Positions 46,157 to 56,873 of a stretch of DNA of 64,000 nt are shown piece by piece. Positions within the stretch are counted from its first letter, which is position 1, and each line of letters opens with the position of its first letter. The translations under genes and the position numbers were made by a program. Source of the stretch: Pseudomonas fluorescens (GTDB lineage Bacteria > Pseudomonadota > Gammaproteobacteria > Pseudomonadales > Pseudomonadaceae); the NCBI RefSeq assembly GCF_902498065.1, contig NZ_CABVIR010000004.1, forward strand, positions 1-64,000, given 5' to 3'. The notes under the pieces were generated by a model that had not been told where the DNA came from, searched no databases, and saw nothing but the letters and a program-made list of their open reading frames with translations.

Positions 46157-47400
46157 AGCACCTCCCCGAACGAGCGGGCCACGCGCAACGCGCTGACCAC
46201 GCCGTCTTCATGGAAACCGTTGGCCCAGTAGGCGCCGCAATAAAAGCTGTGTTGCGCGCCGTTCAATTCTTCCCAGCGCGCCTGCGCGGCCACGGCCGCC
46301 AGGCTGTATTGCGGATGGGCGTAGGTGAATCGGCCTAGCACCATGGACGGACTGATGCCGGCGCTCTGGTTAAGGCTGACGCAGAACGTGGTGTCGCTCT
46401 GGATCCCTTGCAGGATGTTCATGTCATAGGTGACCGCGGCCAGTGTATGGCCGGCGCCGCCGAGGCGGTAATTCCAACTGGCCCAGGCGAGTTTGCGCGA
46501 CGGTAGCAGGCGCGTGTCGGTGTGCAGCACCACTTCGTTGTCGGCGTAGGGCAGGGCGCCGAGGATCGACCGTTCGGCAGCGCTCGGTTCGGCCAGCAGT
46601 TTCAGCGCCTGATCGCTGTGACAGGCGAACACCACTTTGTCGAAGCGCTCGCTGCCGGCGCTGCTGTGGATCACGACGCCATCGGCATCGCGCTCGACGC
46701 GCGTCACGGGACAGTTGAGGCGGATCTTCTGGTGAAAGGTCGCGGTCAACGGTGCGATGTAAGCACTCGAACCGCCCTCGATCACCCGCCATTGCGGGCG
46801 ATTGCTGACCGACAGCAAACCGTGATTCTTGAAAAACCGCACAAAGAATTGCAGCGGAAAATTCAGCATCTGCGCCATCGGCATCGACCAGATCGCTGCG
46901 CCCATCGGCACGATGTAATGCAGGATGAACCGCTCACCGTAACCGCCGGCCTTGAGGTATTCATCGAGGGTGGTGTCCGCCGCGATCCGCCCCTCGGACA
47001 GGTCGAGTTGAGCGCGCTTGTTGAAGCGCAGAATGTCCCGCAGCATGCCCCAGAACCCCGGCGACAGCAGATTGCGACGCTGAGCGAACAGGCTGTTGAG
47101 GTTGTTGCCGTTGTACTCCAGGCCGCTGTCCGGATCGGTGACCGAGAAACTCATTTCTGTCGCTTTGAAACCCACGCCGATCTGGCCCAACAGGCGAATG
47201 AAATTCGGGTACGTCCAGTCGTTGAACACGATGAAACCGGTGTCCACGGCATATCGCTGGCCATCGACCTGCACGTCCACGGTGTGGGTATGGCCGCCGA
47301 CCCGGTCGCCGGCCTCGAACAGGGTGATCTCGTGACTGCGATTCAGCAGATAAGCGCTGGTCAGCCCCGAGATGCCGCTGCCTATGATAGCGATGTTCAC
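46153..47400 (-). CDS. FAD-dependent oxidoreductase, amine-oxidase-like
   Basis: A 415-residue flavoprotein with an N-terminal dinucleotide-binding site IIGSGISGLTSAYLL and VGGHTHTVD following it. In clusters of this type it acts on lipid or fatty acid substrates; furan fatty acid formation is the suggested pathway. It starts at a GTG that overlaps the upstream SDR stop as GTGA; a 60-codon longer frame lies wholly inside the SDR gene and is rejected. Confidence 0.87.
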   Translation of the reverse strand: MNIAIIGSGISGLTSAYLLNRSHEITLFEAGDRVGGHTHTVDVQVDGQRYAVDTGFIVFNDWTYPNFIRLLGQIGVGFKATEMSFSVTDPDSGLEYNGNNLNSLFAQRRNLLSPGFWGMLRDILRFNKRAQLDLSEGRIAADTTLDEYLKAGGYGERFILHYIVPMGAAIWSMPMAQMLNFPLQFFVRFFKNHGLLSVSNRPQWRVIEGGSSAYIAPLTATFHQKIRLNCPVTRVERDADGVVIHSSAGSERFDKVVFACHSDQALKLLAEPSAAERSILGALPYADNEVVLHTDTRLLPSRKLAWASWNYRLGGAGHTLAAVTYDMNILQGIQSDTTFCVSLNQSAGISPSMVLGRFTYAHPQYSLAAVAAQARWEELNGAQHSFYCGAYWANGFHEDGVVSALRVARSFGEVL

Positions 47401-48179
47401 GGCACGTCCTTGATCGGCGGACTGCTGCGCACCATGCGTTTGCCGATGGCGAGCTTCACCCGGTTGGGCATTTTCGACAGCGGCCAGAGCGCCGCCATGA
47501 ACAACGCCGGGAAAGCGATCTCCAGTGGCCGGTTTTTCAGTTTGGCGAAGATGTGTTGTGCAGCTTTGCCCACCGGCCAACTGAGCGGCATCGGAAAGTC
47601 GTTCTTCGCCGTCAGCGGTGTGTCGACGAACCCCGGGCTGACCACAGTGACTTCGATGCCTTCGGGCGCGAGGTCAATGCGCAACGATTCGAACAGATAA
47701 CGCAGCCCGGCCTTCGACGCGCCATACGCCTCCGCCCGTGGCAGCGGCAGGTACGTCACCGAACTGGCGACGCCCACCAGATGCGGCGCGGTGCCTTTGC
47801 GCAACAGCGGCAGTGCGGCTTCGATGCAGTAACTGCTGGCCAGCAGATTGGTGCGCACCACGTGCTCGACGAGCGACGAATCGAACTGCTTAACGTCGAC
47901 GTATTCGCAGGTGCCGGCATTGAGAATCACCGTATCCAGCGAGCCCCAGTCATGCGCGATTTGCTCGCCGATTTCGCGTACGGTCTGGCTGTTGGTCAGA
48001 TCACCCGCCACCACCAGCACTTGCCCGGGATAGCGTTGCGACAAGACTTTCAGCGGCGGCAGTGAGCGTGCACTCACCGCCAGATGGGCGCCGGTTTTCA
48101 GAATTTCCTCGGCCAGCGCGGCGCCAATGCCGCTGCTGGCCCCGGTCAGCCAATATCGTCGTGGAGGTGTAAGACTCAT
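47397..48179 (-). CDS. Short-chain dehydrogenase/reductase
   Basis: A 260-residue classical SDR. The cofactor motif TGASSGIG is at about residues 13-20, the catalytic YGASK (YxxxK) near residue 157, and NAG near residue 93. The C-terminal 50 residues are basic and hydrophobic and may touch the membrane. Substrate unknown; its place between the NTF2-like and FAD genes is conserved in light/singlet-oxygen clusters. Overlaps the NTF2-like gene by 4 bases. Confidence 0.88.
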   Translation of the reverse strand: MSLTPPRRYWLTGASSGIGAALAEEILKTGAHLAVSARSLPPLKVLSQRYPGQVLVVAGDLTNSQTVREIGEQIAHDWGSLDTVILNAGTCEYVDVKQFDSSLVEHVVRTNLLASSYCIEAALPLLRKGTAPHLVGVASSVTYLPLPRAEAYGASKAGLRYLFESLRIDLAPEGIEVTVVSPGFVDTPLTAKNDFPMPLSWPVGKAAQHIFAKLKNRPLEIAFPALFMAALWPLSKMPNRVKLAIGKRMVRSSPPIKDVP

Positions 48180-48598
48180 CCCATTCTCCTTTTCAGCCAG
48201 GCGATTGCCCGGCCCAACACGGGTACATGTTCGTAAAGCAGTGCCCCGGCATCAAAGTAATCCCGGTGGCGATAAACCTTGTCACGCCAGAGCACGTGCG
48301 AGCAGCCATCCACCCGAATCAAGCGTCCGCCAGCGAGGCGCGGATGGCGGTAACTCATGACCCAGCGCAGATAACCTTCGCCTTCGCCGATCTGGTCGAA
48401 GCCGTAAAAATCAAAACGCAGCTCACGTACGTTGGCGTAGAGCTCACTGAAATAGCTGCGCAAATGCTCGATGCCCTTTACGTCGTGCAACGGATCGGTG
48501 AAGTGCACGTCGTTGGCATACAACTCATTCAGGCGCTGCAGGTTGTCTTTGTTCAGCTCGGCAAACTGGCGGGCAAAGCGGCGCAGAAAATCACTCAT
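48176..48598 (-). CDS. NTF2-like (SnoaL-type) protein
   Basis: A 140-residue protein with the NTF2-like cone fold: an N-terminal helix (FLRRFARQFAELN), then LYANDVHFTDPLHDVKG and VDGCSHVLWRDKVYRHRDYFDAG. Such proteins are small enzymes or ligand binders. GGAGGT, inside the end of phrB, lies 6 bases before the ATG, so its translation depends on the upstream reading frame. Function unknown. Confidence 0.87.
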   Translation of the reverse strand: MSDFLRRFARQFAELNKDNLQRLNELYANDVHFTDPLHDVKGIEHLRSYFSELYANVRELRFDFYGFDQIGEGEGYLRWVMSYRHPRLAGGRLIRVDGCSHVLWRDKVYRHRDYFDAGALLYEHVPVLGRAIAWLKRRMG

Positions 48599-50036
48599 AA
48601 CCACCTCCGGCATTTTGTCGTGATGGCAGGTTTTTGAACGCGGCCAATGCGCGCGCGCGACTCGTATTTAGATTGACGATTGGCGAGGGATAACCTGCCA
48701 CCCCAAACAAACCGCCAAGGTTCGCCGGGTTGTGCACGTCTTTCTTGTTCAGCCCGGCGAGTTCCGGCAGCCAGTGCTTGATGAACAAGCCTTCGCTGTC
48801 GAATTTTTCCGATTGGCTGAGCGGGTTGAAAATCCGGAAGTAGGGCGCGGAGTCGGTGCCGGTGGATGAGCTCCACTGCCAGCCGCCGTTGTTCGCCGCG
48901 AGGTCGCCATCGATCAGGTGCTGCATGAAAAAACGTTCGCCTTCACGCCAGTCGATCAACAGATTCTTGGTGAGGAACATTGCCACGACCATGCGCAAAC
49001 GGTTGTGCATCCAGCCGGTTTCGAGCAGTTGGCGCATGGCCGCGTCGATGATCGGCAGACCGGTGCGCGCTTCTTGCCAGGCCGCCAGTTCTTCGGGGAC
49101 GTCGCGCCAGGCCAGGGCTTCGGTTTCCGGGCGGAAAGCGCGGTGACGGGAGACGCGCGGGTAGCCCACCAGAATGTGTTTGTAGAACTCGCGCCAGAGC
49201 AATTCGTTGATCCAGGTGACGGCGCCGACTTTGCCGCTTTCGAACTCGCCCTGATTGCTTTGCAGGGCGGCGTGCAAGCACTGGCGTGGGGAAATCACGC
49301 CGGCCGCGAGGTAAGCCGACAGTTGACTGGTGCCGGGTTTGGCCGGGAAGTCGCGTTCACTTTTGTAGTAGTCGATCTGCGCATCGGCGAAGGTGTCGAG
49401 GCGGCGCCGGGCTTCGGCTTCACCGGCGGGCCACAGCGCGCGCAAGGTATCGCCGGGCGTGGCGAAGCCTGCAACGCTTGAGGGGATTTCATCGCTGTCG
49501 ACAGTCAGGCGCGATTGAGCGATTGGCGCGCTCACCAGGCTCGGCAACGACCTGTGCAGACGGTCGTAGCAAACCTTGCGGAACTGACTGAAGACCTGGA
49601 AGTACGTGCCGGTTTTGGTCAGCACGGTGCCAGGCTTGAACAGCAGCTGATCGAGGTAGCTATGGAAGTCGATACCCTTGGTTTTCAATGCGTCGGCTAC
49701 CGCCGCATCACGACGGCTTTCGTGAATGCCGTACTCCTCGTTGACGTGCACCGCGTCGATCTTCAACTGCTGGCACAGATCGAGCAAAACCTTCGGCGCT
49801 TCATCCCAGCGAGAGGCCGTGCGGATCAGCAACGGGATGTTCAACTCGCCGAGTGCGCGGCTCAGTTCGCGGAGGTTGCGCAGCCAGAAATCCACTTTGC
49901 ACGGCGCGTCGTCATGCTCGCGCCATTGTACCGGGCTCAACAAGTACACCGCCACGCTCGGACCCCGGGAAGCGGCGGCCGAGAGGGCGGTGTTGTCGTG
50001 TAGGCGCAAGTCGCTGCGCAGCCAGATCAATTGCAT
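48591..50036 (-). CDS. phrB: Deoxyribodipyrimidine photolyase
   Basis: A 481-residue FAD enzyme that repairs cyclobutane pyrimidine dimers using blue light. The N-terminal antenna-binding domain begins MQLIWLRSDLRLHD. The C-terminal FAD domain has RTGLPIIDAAMRQL, TGWMHNRLRM and WQWSSSTGTDSAPYFRIFNP, where flavin and DNA contacts lie. An alternative ATG at 50057 directly follows the MerR stop; 50036 better fits the family N-terminus. Co-transcribed with its likely light regulator. Confidence 0.95.
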   Translation of the reverse strand: MQLIWLRSDLRLHDNTALSAAASRGPSVAVYLLSPVQWREHDDAPCKVDFWLRNLRELSRALGELNIPLLIRTASRWDEAPKVLLDLCQQLKIDAVHVNEEYGIHESRRDAAVADALKTKGIDFHSYLDQLLFKPGTVLTKTGTYFQVFSQFRKVCYDRLHRSLPSLVSAPIAQSRLTVDSDEIPSSVAGFATPGDTLRALWPAGEAEARRRLDTFADAQIDYYKSERDFPAKPGTSQLSAYLAAGVISPRQCLHAALQSNQGEFESGKVGAVTWINELLWREFYKHILVGYPRVSRHRAFRPETEALAWRDVPEELAAWQEARTGLPIIDAAMRQLLETGWMHNRLRMVVAMFLTKNLLIDWREGERFFMQHLIDGDLAANNGGWQWSSSTGTDSAPYFRIFNPLSQSEKFDSEGLFIKHWLPELAGLNKKDVHNPANLGGLFGVAGYPSPIVNLNTSRARALAAFKNLPSRQNAGGGYE

Positions 50037-50057
50037 GGTGGTGTCCGCACGATTCAT

Positions 50058-50999
50058 TTAAATAAGCCCGCGCTGAACCAGGTCCTGATGCGCCGATAAC
50101 GGATCTTCGGCCAGGAACAATTCAGCAATCTCTGTGGTTTTTACGGACAACTCGGCGTGGTGGATGCACACCGTTGGTCCGGCAATCATTTTTGGGCAAC
50201 TGACGCCGTTGAAAAGTTTCGGCAACTGCCCAAGGTTCATGGCTTTGCTGGAATACAGCAGTACGCCGCGAGCTTGCAGGTGATCGACCGCCAGTGCGAG
50301 TTCACCCGCCGGCAGCGGCCAGTCGAACACTTCCACCGGGCAATCGGCGCTGCTGATCAACCACGCGGTGAGCCACAGATGGGGTTCCAGCGGCAGGTCG
50401 GAGTGATTGATCAACAGCAGCGGTGCGGTGCGCAATTGACGATTGTTATGGTAGATGCGCGCGCCAAATTTGCTGCGTAACCAGGAGTAAAAAAACACGC
50501 GCTCCATCTGCGCGCCAAACTGGCCCTGCCAGCGTTGTTCAAGCTCGGCCAGCAACGGCATCAGCAGTTGTTCACACAAGGTCCGCGGCGGGTACAACGC
50601 GATCGCCTGGTTGACGCTGTCATCGAGGGTGCGTTCGTTGAGCGAAGTGACCGATTGCAACAGCGTGTTGCACAGCACCTGCCAATCGTTTTCGACCGAT
50701 TCGCTTAAGGCTTGCGGGGAGTCGAGCAGTTGCTTGACCTGGCTGACCGCCACGCCGCGATTGAGCCAGGTGAGGATCGTCAGGATGCGTTGCACGTGTT
50801 CGTCGCTGAACAGCCGATGCCCTTTGGGCGTGCGTTGCGGCACGATCAGCCCGTAACGTCGTTCCCAGGCGCGCAAGGTGACGGCGTTGACGCCGGTCTG
50901 CCGGGCCACTTCACGAATCGGCAGCCAGCCTTCATCGAGGGCTTTTTTGAAGTCGGCGCCGAGGTCTTCGCGGGCACTGGTATCGATTGGGGTTTTCAT
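50058..50999 (-). CDS. litR: MerR-family regulator of the LitR/CarH class
   Basis: A 313-residue regulator with an N-terminal MerR helix-turn-helix (IREVARQTGVNAVTLRAWER, residues 28-47) and a C-terminal region shaped like the cobalamin-binding part of CarH/LitR. The cobalamin signature is degenerate: the DxHxxG motif reads EPHLWL and the terminal GG reads AG. The Glu-His of the Wx9EH motif is also missing. This fits class II LitR proteins, which do not use B12 themselves. It is within the operon it probably represses and overlaps the upstream gene by one base. Confidence 0.82.
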   Translation of the reverse strand: MKTPIDTSAREDLGADFKKALDEGWLPIREVARQTGVNAVTLRAWERRYGLIVPQRTPKGHRLFSDEHVQRILTILTWLNRGVAVSQVKQLLDSPQALSESVENDWQVLCNTLLQSVTSLNERTLDDSVNQAIALYPPRTLCEQLLMPLLAELEQRWQGQFGAQMERVFFYSWLRSKFGARIYHNNRQLRTAPLLLINHSDLPLEPHLWLTAWLISSADCPVEVFDWPLPAGELALAVDHLQARGVLLYSSKAMNLGQLPKLFNGVSCPKMIAGPTVCIHHAELSVKTTEIAELFLAEDPLSAHQDLVQRGLI

Positions 51000-51958
51000 C
51001 AGATCGCGTTTCGCAGGCTGAGGTTTTCCGGGTGCGGTTGCAGGTAAACCTGTTGCGCAATGTAGGGATCCGGGTGTTGGCGAAAGTGATGTTTGAGCAG
51101 TGTCAGCGGCACCACCAGCGGCACGATGCCGTGAAGGTATTGGCCGATGACGTGTTGCACTTCCTGTTTGTCTTCAGCGCTGATGACCTGCTTGAGGTAA
51201 CCGCTGATGTGTTGCAGGACATTGGTGTGGGTGCGGCGCGTTGCGCATTTGCTCAAGGCCGTCATCAGTTCGCTGAAATAGCGTGGGCCGAGTTCTTTCG
51301 GGTCAATCTGGCCCATGTTGCCCAGCAGATTGCCCAGGGTTTTGTACTGCACCGGGTTGTGGGCCATCAGCAGGTATTTGTAGCGCGAGTGAAATTCCGT
51401 CAGGGCGCGGCGAGTCAGGCCGGCTTGCAGCAACTGTTGCCAGGCGCTGTAGGCGAACACCCGGGTGAGAAAGTTTTCGCGCAGCACCGGGTCGTTGAGC
51501 CGACCGTCTTCTTCCACCGGCAGGTCCGGGTGCAGCGCGCAGAAAGCCTGGGCATAGATGCCTCGGCCACCGCCGTCTACCGGTGCACCGTTGGCGTGGT
51601 AGACCTTGACTCGATCCAGCCCGCACGACGGCGATTTCTGCATGAAGATGTAGCCGCAGATATCGTCCAGCTCGGTGGCCATTCTCTGGCCGTAGTCGGC
51701 CAGCGGCCGGGTGACATTCAGTTGGGGGTTAACAGTGCCGATGGCTTCAGGGTTTTCAGCATCGCCGACCAGCCGGATAGGCTGGCGAGGAATGCCCAGG
51801 CCGATGGCGACTTCCGGGCACACCGGAACGAAATCGAAATATTCGGTGAGGGTGCGGCTGCACAGCCGCGATTCCTTGTGCCCGCCATTGAAACGCACCT
51901 CGGCGCCCATCAGGCAGGCGCTGATGGCGATTTTCGGTTTCGCGCTGGCTTGGGACAT
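50999..51958 (-). CDS. DUF523-DUF1722 protein, YbgA-like
   Basis: A 319-residue fusion. Residues 8-150 form a DUF523 domain (ISACLMGAEVRFNGGHK, SPSCGLDRVKVY), with conserved Cys residues that suggest a metal or thiol function. Residues 180-310 are DUF1722 (FHSRYKYLLMAHNP). E. coli ybgA (DUF1722) also lies directly upstream of phrB, so a role tied to photorepair is likely but unproven. First gene of the light-type operon, with two LitR-like boxes upstream. Confidence 0.87.
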   Translation of the reverse strand: MSQASAKPKIAISACLMGAEVRFNGGHKESRLCSRTLTEYFDFVPVCPEVAIGLGIPRQPIRLVGDAENPEAIGTVNPQLNVTRPLADYGQRMATELDDICGYIFMQKSPSCGLDRVKVYHANGAPVDGGGRGIYAQAFCALHPDLPVEEDGRLNDPVLRENFLTRVFAYSAWQQLLQAGLTRRALTEFHSRYKYLLMAHNPVQYKTLGNLLGNMGQIDPKELGPRYFSELMTALSKCATRRTHTNVLQHISGYLKQVISAEDKQEVQHVIGQYLHGIVPLVVPLTLLKHHFRQHPDPYIAQQVYLQPHPENLSLRNAI

Positions 51959-51980
51959 CGGAGCACCTCGAATCTAAACC

Positions 51981-52004
51981 TGTACAGAACTCAATTTCTG
52001 TACA
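51981..52004. promoter_or_regulatory. LitR-like operator, box A
   Basis: TGTACA, twelve bases, TGTACA: an exact match to the TGTACA-N12-TGTA(C/T)A form I recall for class II LitR of P. putida. It lies 23 bases upstream of the first operon ATG, downstream of the -10, where bound protein would block elongation. Confidence 0.75.
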
Positions 52005-52014
52005 ACATGACTTC

Positions 52015-52042
52015 ATCATAGATTCAAAGGTGTACAAGTCAA
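52015..52042 (-). promoter_or_regulatory. Sigma-70 promoter of the light-response operon
   Basis: On the minus strand TTGACT (52042-52037), 16 bases, TATGAT (52020-52015). This is close to consensus in sequence and spacing and about 57 bases upstream of the first ATG. LitR-like box B covers its -35. Confidence 0.7.
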
Positions 52043-52054
52043 ATTATTTGTATA
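52031..52054. promoter_or_regulatory. LitR-like operator, box B
   Basis: TGTACA, twelve bases, TGTATA: a second exact match to the same form. It overlaps the -35 and spacer of the predicted promoter. Boxes A and B are 50 bases apart start to start. Confidence 0.75.
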
Positions 52055-52071
52055 GGTTTTTGCGGGGGCCT

Positions 52072-52155
52072 TTAGGAGCGAGGCTGCTCACGATGAACCT
52101 GAGACCGCTGAGGCGTGTCAGGTTTAAAGCTTCAGCGTTGACGGACATCGCGAGC

Positions 52156-52157
<2 letters not shown>
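52072..52157. repeat. Degenerate REPIN
   Basis: GGAGCGAGGCTGCTCACGATG on the left and ACATCGCGAGCTT on the right resemble a worn copy of the REP doublet seen at 43112-43200, whose middle (TCAACGCTGA) has a partial echo here. Between them AACCTGA ... TCAGGTT can also pair. Confidence 0.5.
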
Positions 52158-53429
<1,272 letters not shown>

Positions 53430-53550
53430 TTAGCGTTCTCGTTCTGACAGCTTGGCCTATTGTTAAACACAGACACTGCCCGATATCAAAGATCCCTGCT
53501 TATAAAAATAGACTAGTGATCAGGGTAAAACGCCACGCGAGGAAGAAGTC

Positions 53551-54453
53551 ATGCACATATTGCTGACCGGCGGTACTGGTTTGATAGGACGTCAGCTCTG
53601 CCGCCACTGGTTGAGTCAGGGCCATCAACTGACTGTCTGGAGCCGGACCCCGGCCAACGTCGCGAAAATCTGCGGCGCCCAAGTGCGCGCGGTCGCCCGA
53701 CTCGAGGACCTCGGTCAGGAACCGGTGGATGCGATTATCAACCTCGCGGGTGCGCCGATTGCCGACCGGCTCTGGACTCACCGGCGTAAAGCCTTGCTGT
53801 GGAGCAGCCGCATCACCCTGACGGAAACCTTGCTGGCGTGGCTCGATACCCGCGAACAGAAACCGCAGGTGTTGATTTCGGGCTCTGCCGTTGGCTGGTA
53901 CGGCGACGGCGGCGAGCGCGAGTTGACTGAACAATCACCACCGGTGATCGATGATTTTGCCAGTCAGTTGTGCATTGCCTGGGAAGAAACCGCGCAGCGT
54001 GCCGAGGCCTTGGGCATTCGTGTGATCCTGATTCGCACGGGGCTGGTGTTGTCAGCCGAGGGCGGCTTTTTGTCGCGGCTGTTGTTGCCGTTCAAACTGG
54101 GGCTGGGCGGGCCTCTGGGCAGTGGTCGGCAGTGGATGCCGTGGATCCATATCAAGGATCAAATCGCCCTGATTGATTTTCTTCTGCATCGGAAAGACGC
54201 TAGCGGTCCTTATAATGCCTGCGCGCCCAAACCGGTGCGCAATCGCGAATTTGCCAAAACGCTGGGCAGCGTGCTGCATCGCCCGGCGTTCATGCCCATG
54301 CCGACCCTGGCCTTGAAGGTGGGCCTGGGCGAGTTGTCATTGCTGTTGCTGGGCGGCCAGAAGGCCGTACCGGCTCGCTTGCTGGAAGCGGGTTTCACTT
54401 TCCAGTTCACTGACTTGCGCGCGGCTTTGGACGACTTGTCCAGCCGCCTTTGA
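53551..54453 (+). CDS. TIGR01777 family epimerase-like oxidoreductase
   Basis: A 300-residue atypical SDR (SDR39U1/YfcH type). The cofactor loop [15 protein letters not shown] is at residues 6-20; the middle carries [18 protein letters not shown] and [10 protein letters not shown], and [15 protein letters not shown] is near residue 210. These are typical, as is a C-terminal DUF1731 part. Substrate unknown. AGGAAGAAG lies 6 bases before the ATG. It is followed by hemH after 13 bases and opposite the renalase-like gene. Confidence 0.88.
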   Translation: MHILLTGGTGLIGRQLCRHWLSQGHQLTVWSRTPANVAKICGAQVRAVARLEDLGQEPVDAIINLAGAPIADRLWTHRRKALLWSSRITLTETLLAWLDTREQKPQVLISGSAVGWYGDGGERELTEQSPPVIDDFASQLCIAWEETAQRAEALGIRVILIRTGLVLSAEGGFLSRLLLPFKLGLGGPLGSGRQWMPWIHIKDQIALIDFLLHRKDASGPYNACAPKPVRNREFAKTLGSVLHRPAFMPMPTLALKVGLGELSLLLLGGQKAVPARLLEAGFTFQFTDLRAALDDLSSRL

Positions 54454-54466
54454 AATAGGACGTTGC

Positions 54467-55492
54467 ATGACCGATCACGCGTTGCTTCTGGTCAACCTGG
54501 GTTCACCTGCCTCCACGTCGGTGGCGGATGTGCGCAGCTACCTCAATCAATTTCTGATGGACCCGTACGTGATCGACCTGCCATGGCCGGTGCGCCGTTT
54601 GCTGGTCTCGCTGATTCTGATCAAGCGCCCGGAGCAGTCGGCCCACGCCTATGCCTCGATCTGGTGGGAGGAGGGCTCGCCACTGGTGGTGCTCAGTCGT
54701 CGCTTGCAGCAGGCCATGACCGCACAGTGGAAACACGGACCGGTGGAGCTGGCAATGCGTTATGGCGAGCCGTCGATTGAATCGAAACTGCTGCAATTGG
54801 TCGCCCAAGGGCACAAGCGAATCACCCTCGCACCGCTGTACCCGCAGTTCGCCGACAGCACCGTGACGACGGTGATCGAGGAAGCCAAGCGGGTGGTGCG
54901 GGAGAAGAACCTCGACGTGCAGTTGTCGATCCTTCAGCCGTTCTACGACCAGCCGGAATACCTCGACGCATTGGTGGCCAGTGCCAAACCTTATCTGGAG
55001 CAGGATCACGATCATCTGCTGCTGAGCTTCCACGGTTTGCCGGAGCGGCACCTGAAGAAGATCGACCCTACCGGTCACCATTGTTTCCAAAGCGATAATT
55101 GCTGCCTGAACGCTTCGCCAGAAGTATTGGCGACCTGCTACCGCGCCCAATGCCTGCGCACTGCCGCCGAGTTCGCCAAGCGGCTGGGGTTGGCGGACGG
55201 CAAATGGTCGGTGGCGTTTCAGTCGCGGCTGGGCCGGGCGAAATGGATCGAACCCTACACCGAAGCGCGCCTCGATGAGTTGGCGGGAATGGGCGTGAGG
55301 AAGGTGTTGGTGATGTGCCCGGCGTTCGTTGCCGATTGCATCGAGACGCTGGAAGAGATCGGTGATCGCGGCGCAGAGCAGTTCCGCGAAGCGGGAGGGG
55401 AGGAGTTGGTGCTGGTGCCGTGTCTCAACGATGATCCGCAGTGGGCGAAGGCGTTGAGCACATTGTGCGAAAGAGCGCCGTTGGCACTTTAA
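54467..55492 (+). CDS. hemH: Ferrochelatase
   Basis: A 341-residue enzyme inserting Fe2+ into protoporphyrin IX, the last step of haem synthesis. [10 protein letters not shown] opens the protein; [18 protein letters not shown] carries the active-site His, and [15 protein letters not shown] and [15 protein letters not shown] are conserved. It follows the TIGR01777 gene by 13 bases and so may share its light-linked promoter. Since protoporphyrin IX is a photosensitiser, this placement makes biological sense. Confidence 0.96.
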   Translation: MTDHALLLVNLGSPASTSVADVRSYLNQFLMDPYVIDLPWPVRRLLVSLILIKRPEQSAHAYASIWWEEGSPLVVLSRRLQQAMTAQWKHGPVELAMRYGEPSIESKLLQLVAQGHKRITLAPLYPQFADSTVTTVIEEAKRVVREKNLDVQLSILQPFYDQPEYLDALVASAKPYLEQDHDHLLLSFHGLPERHLKKIDPTGHHCFQSDNCCLNASPEVLATCYRAQCLRTAAEFAKRLGLADGKWSVAFQSRLGRAKWIEPYTEARLDELAGMGVRKVLVMCPAFVADCIETLEEIGDRGAEQFREAGGEELVLVPCLNDDPQWAKALSTLCERAPLAL

Positions 55493-55509
55493 AAGCATCG
55501 TCGGAACGC

Positions 55510-55575
55510 CGCCCGGGGCAAGCCCGCTCCCACAGGTTTTGCGCAAATCCTGTGGGAGCGGGCTTGCCCGCGATG
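55510..55575. repeat. REPIN (second sequence class)
   Basis: GGGCAAGCCCGCTCCCACAG on the left is mirrored by CTGTGGGAGCGGGCTTGCCC on the right, 13 bases apart. The core (GGGCTTGCCCG) differs from the GAGCAGGCTC class. It lies between converging hemH and uraA and could also fold as a transcript-end hairpin. Confidence 0.85.
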
Positions 55576-55592
55576 GCGTACTTGAGAACAGC

Positions 55593-56873
55593 CTAGATCA
55601 GCGGCTCATCCGCCTTCTTGTGCTTCCAGCTGTCATTGCCCGGCAGCAACAGGTTCAGCGCAATCGCCACCACCGCGCACAGCGCGATGCCTTTGAGGCC
55701 GAAGTCGTCCGGACCGGTGCCGGTGCCGACCAGCACGCCGCCAATCCCGAACACCAGCGTCACCGAAACGATCACCAGGTTGCGCGCTTCGCCCAGGTCG
55801 ATCTTGTGGCGAATCAGCGTGTTCATCCCCACCGCCGCAATCGAACCGAACAACAGGCACAGAATCCCGCCCATCACCGGCACCGGAATGCTTTGCAGCA
55901 GCGCGCCGAACTTGCCGACGAACGCCAGGCTGATGGCAAAGATCGCCGCCCACGTCATGATTTTCGGGTTGTAGTTCTTGGTCAGCATCACCGCGCCCGT
56001 CACTTCGGCGTACGTGGTGTTGGGCGGGCCGCCGAACAGGCCGGCGGCGGTGGTGGCAATGCCGTCGCCCAGCAGCGTGCGGTGCAGGCCAGGCTTCTTC
56101 AGGTAGTCGCGACCGGTCACGCTGCCCACGGCGATCACGCCGCCGATGTGCTCGATGGCCGGGGCCAATGCCACCGGAACGATGAACAGAATCGCCTGCC
56201 AGTTGAATTCCGGCGCGGTGAAGTTCGGGATCGCGAACCACGGTGCCGCGGCAATTTTCGCGGTATCCACCACGCCGAAATAGAACGCCATCGCAAAACC
56301 GACCAGCACGCCGGAGATGATCGGTACCAGGCGGAAAATGCCTTTGCCGAACACCGCGACGATCAGGGTGGTCAGCAGGGCTGGCATCGAGATCAGCATG
56401 GCCGTCTGGTAGTGAATCAGCTCGCTACCGTCGCCAGCCTTGCCCATCGCCATGTTGGCGGCGATCGGCGCCATGGCCAGGCCGATGGAGATGATCACCG
56501 GGCCAATCACCACCGGTGGCAGCAAACGGTCGATGAAACCGGTGCCTTTGATCTTCACGGCGAGGCCGAGGAAGGTGTAGACGAAGCCCGCCGCCATCAC
56601 GCCGCCCATGGTCGCCGCAAGACCGAACTGGCCCTTGGCGAGAATGATCGGGGTGATAAAGGCGAAGCTCGACGCCAGGAACACCGGCACCTGACGCCCG
56701 GTGACGATCTGAAACAGAATCGTCCCCAGGCCCGCCGTGAACAGCGCCACGTTCGGGTCGAGGCCGGTAATCAGTGGCATCAACACCAGCGCGCCGAACG
56801 CCACGAACAGCATCTGCGCACCCGACAGCACCGTGCGCCAGAGCGGATCGTTGAACTCTTGCTGCATGCTCAA
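55593..56873 (-). CDS. uraA: Uracil permease, NCS2 family
   Basis: A 426-residue nucleobase:H+ symporter with about 14 membrane segments. [15 protein letters not shown] (near residue 235) and [16 protein letters not shown] (near 280) are the NCS2 substrate- and proton-site segments. It overlaps upp by 4 bases, so uptake and the phosphoribosyl trapping step are coupled, supporting uracil as substrate. Confidence 0.93.
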   Translation of the reverse strand: MSMQQEFNDPLWRTVLSGAQMLFVAFGALVLMPLITGLDPNVALFTAGLGTILFQIVTGRQVPVFLASSFAFITPIILAKGQFGLAATMGGVMAAGFVYTFLGLAVKIKGTGFIDRLLPPVVIGPVIISIGLAMAPIAANMAMGKAGDGSELIHYQTAMLISMPALLTTLIVAVFGKGIFRLVPIISGVLVGFAMAFYFGVVDTAKIAAAPWFAIPNFTAPEFNWQAILFIVPVALAPAIEHIGGVIAVGSVTGRDYLKKPGLHRTLLGDGIATTAAGLFGGPPNTTYAEVTGAVMLTKNYNPKIMTWAAIFAISLAFVGKFGALLQSIPVPVMGGILCLLFGSIAAVGMNTLIRHKIDLGEARNLVIVSVTLVFGIGGVLVGTGTGPDDFGLKGIALCAVVAIALNLLLPGNDSWKHKKADEPLI

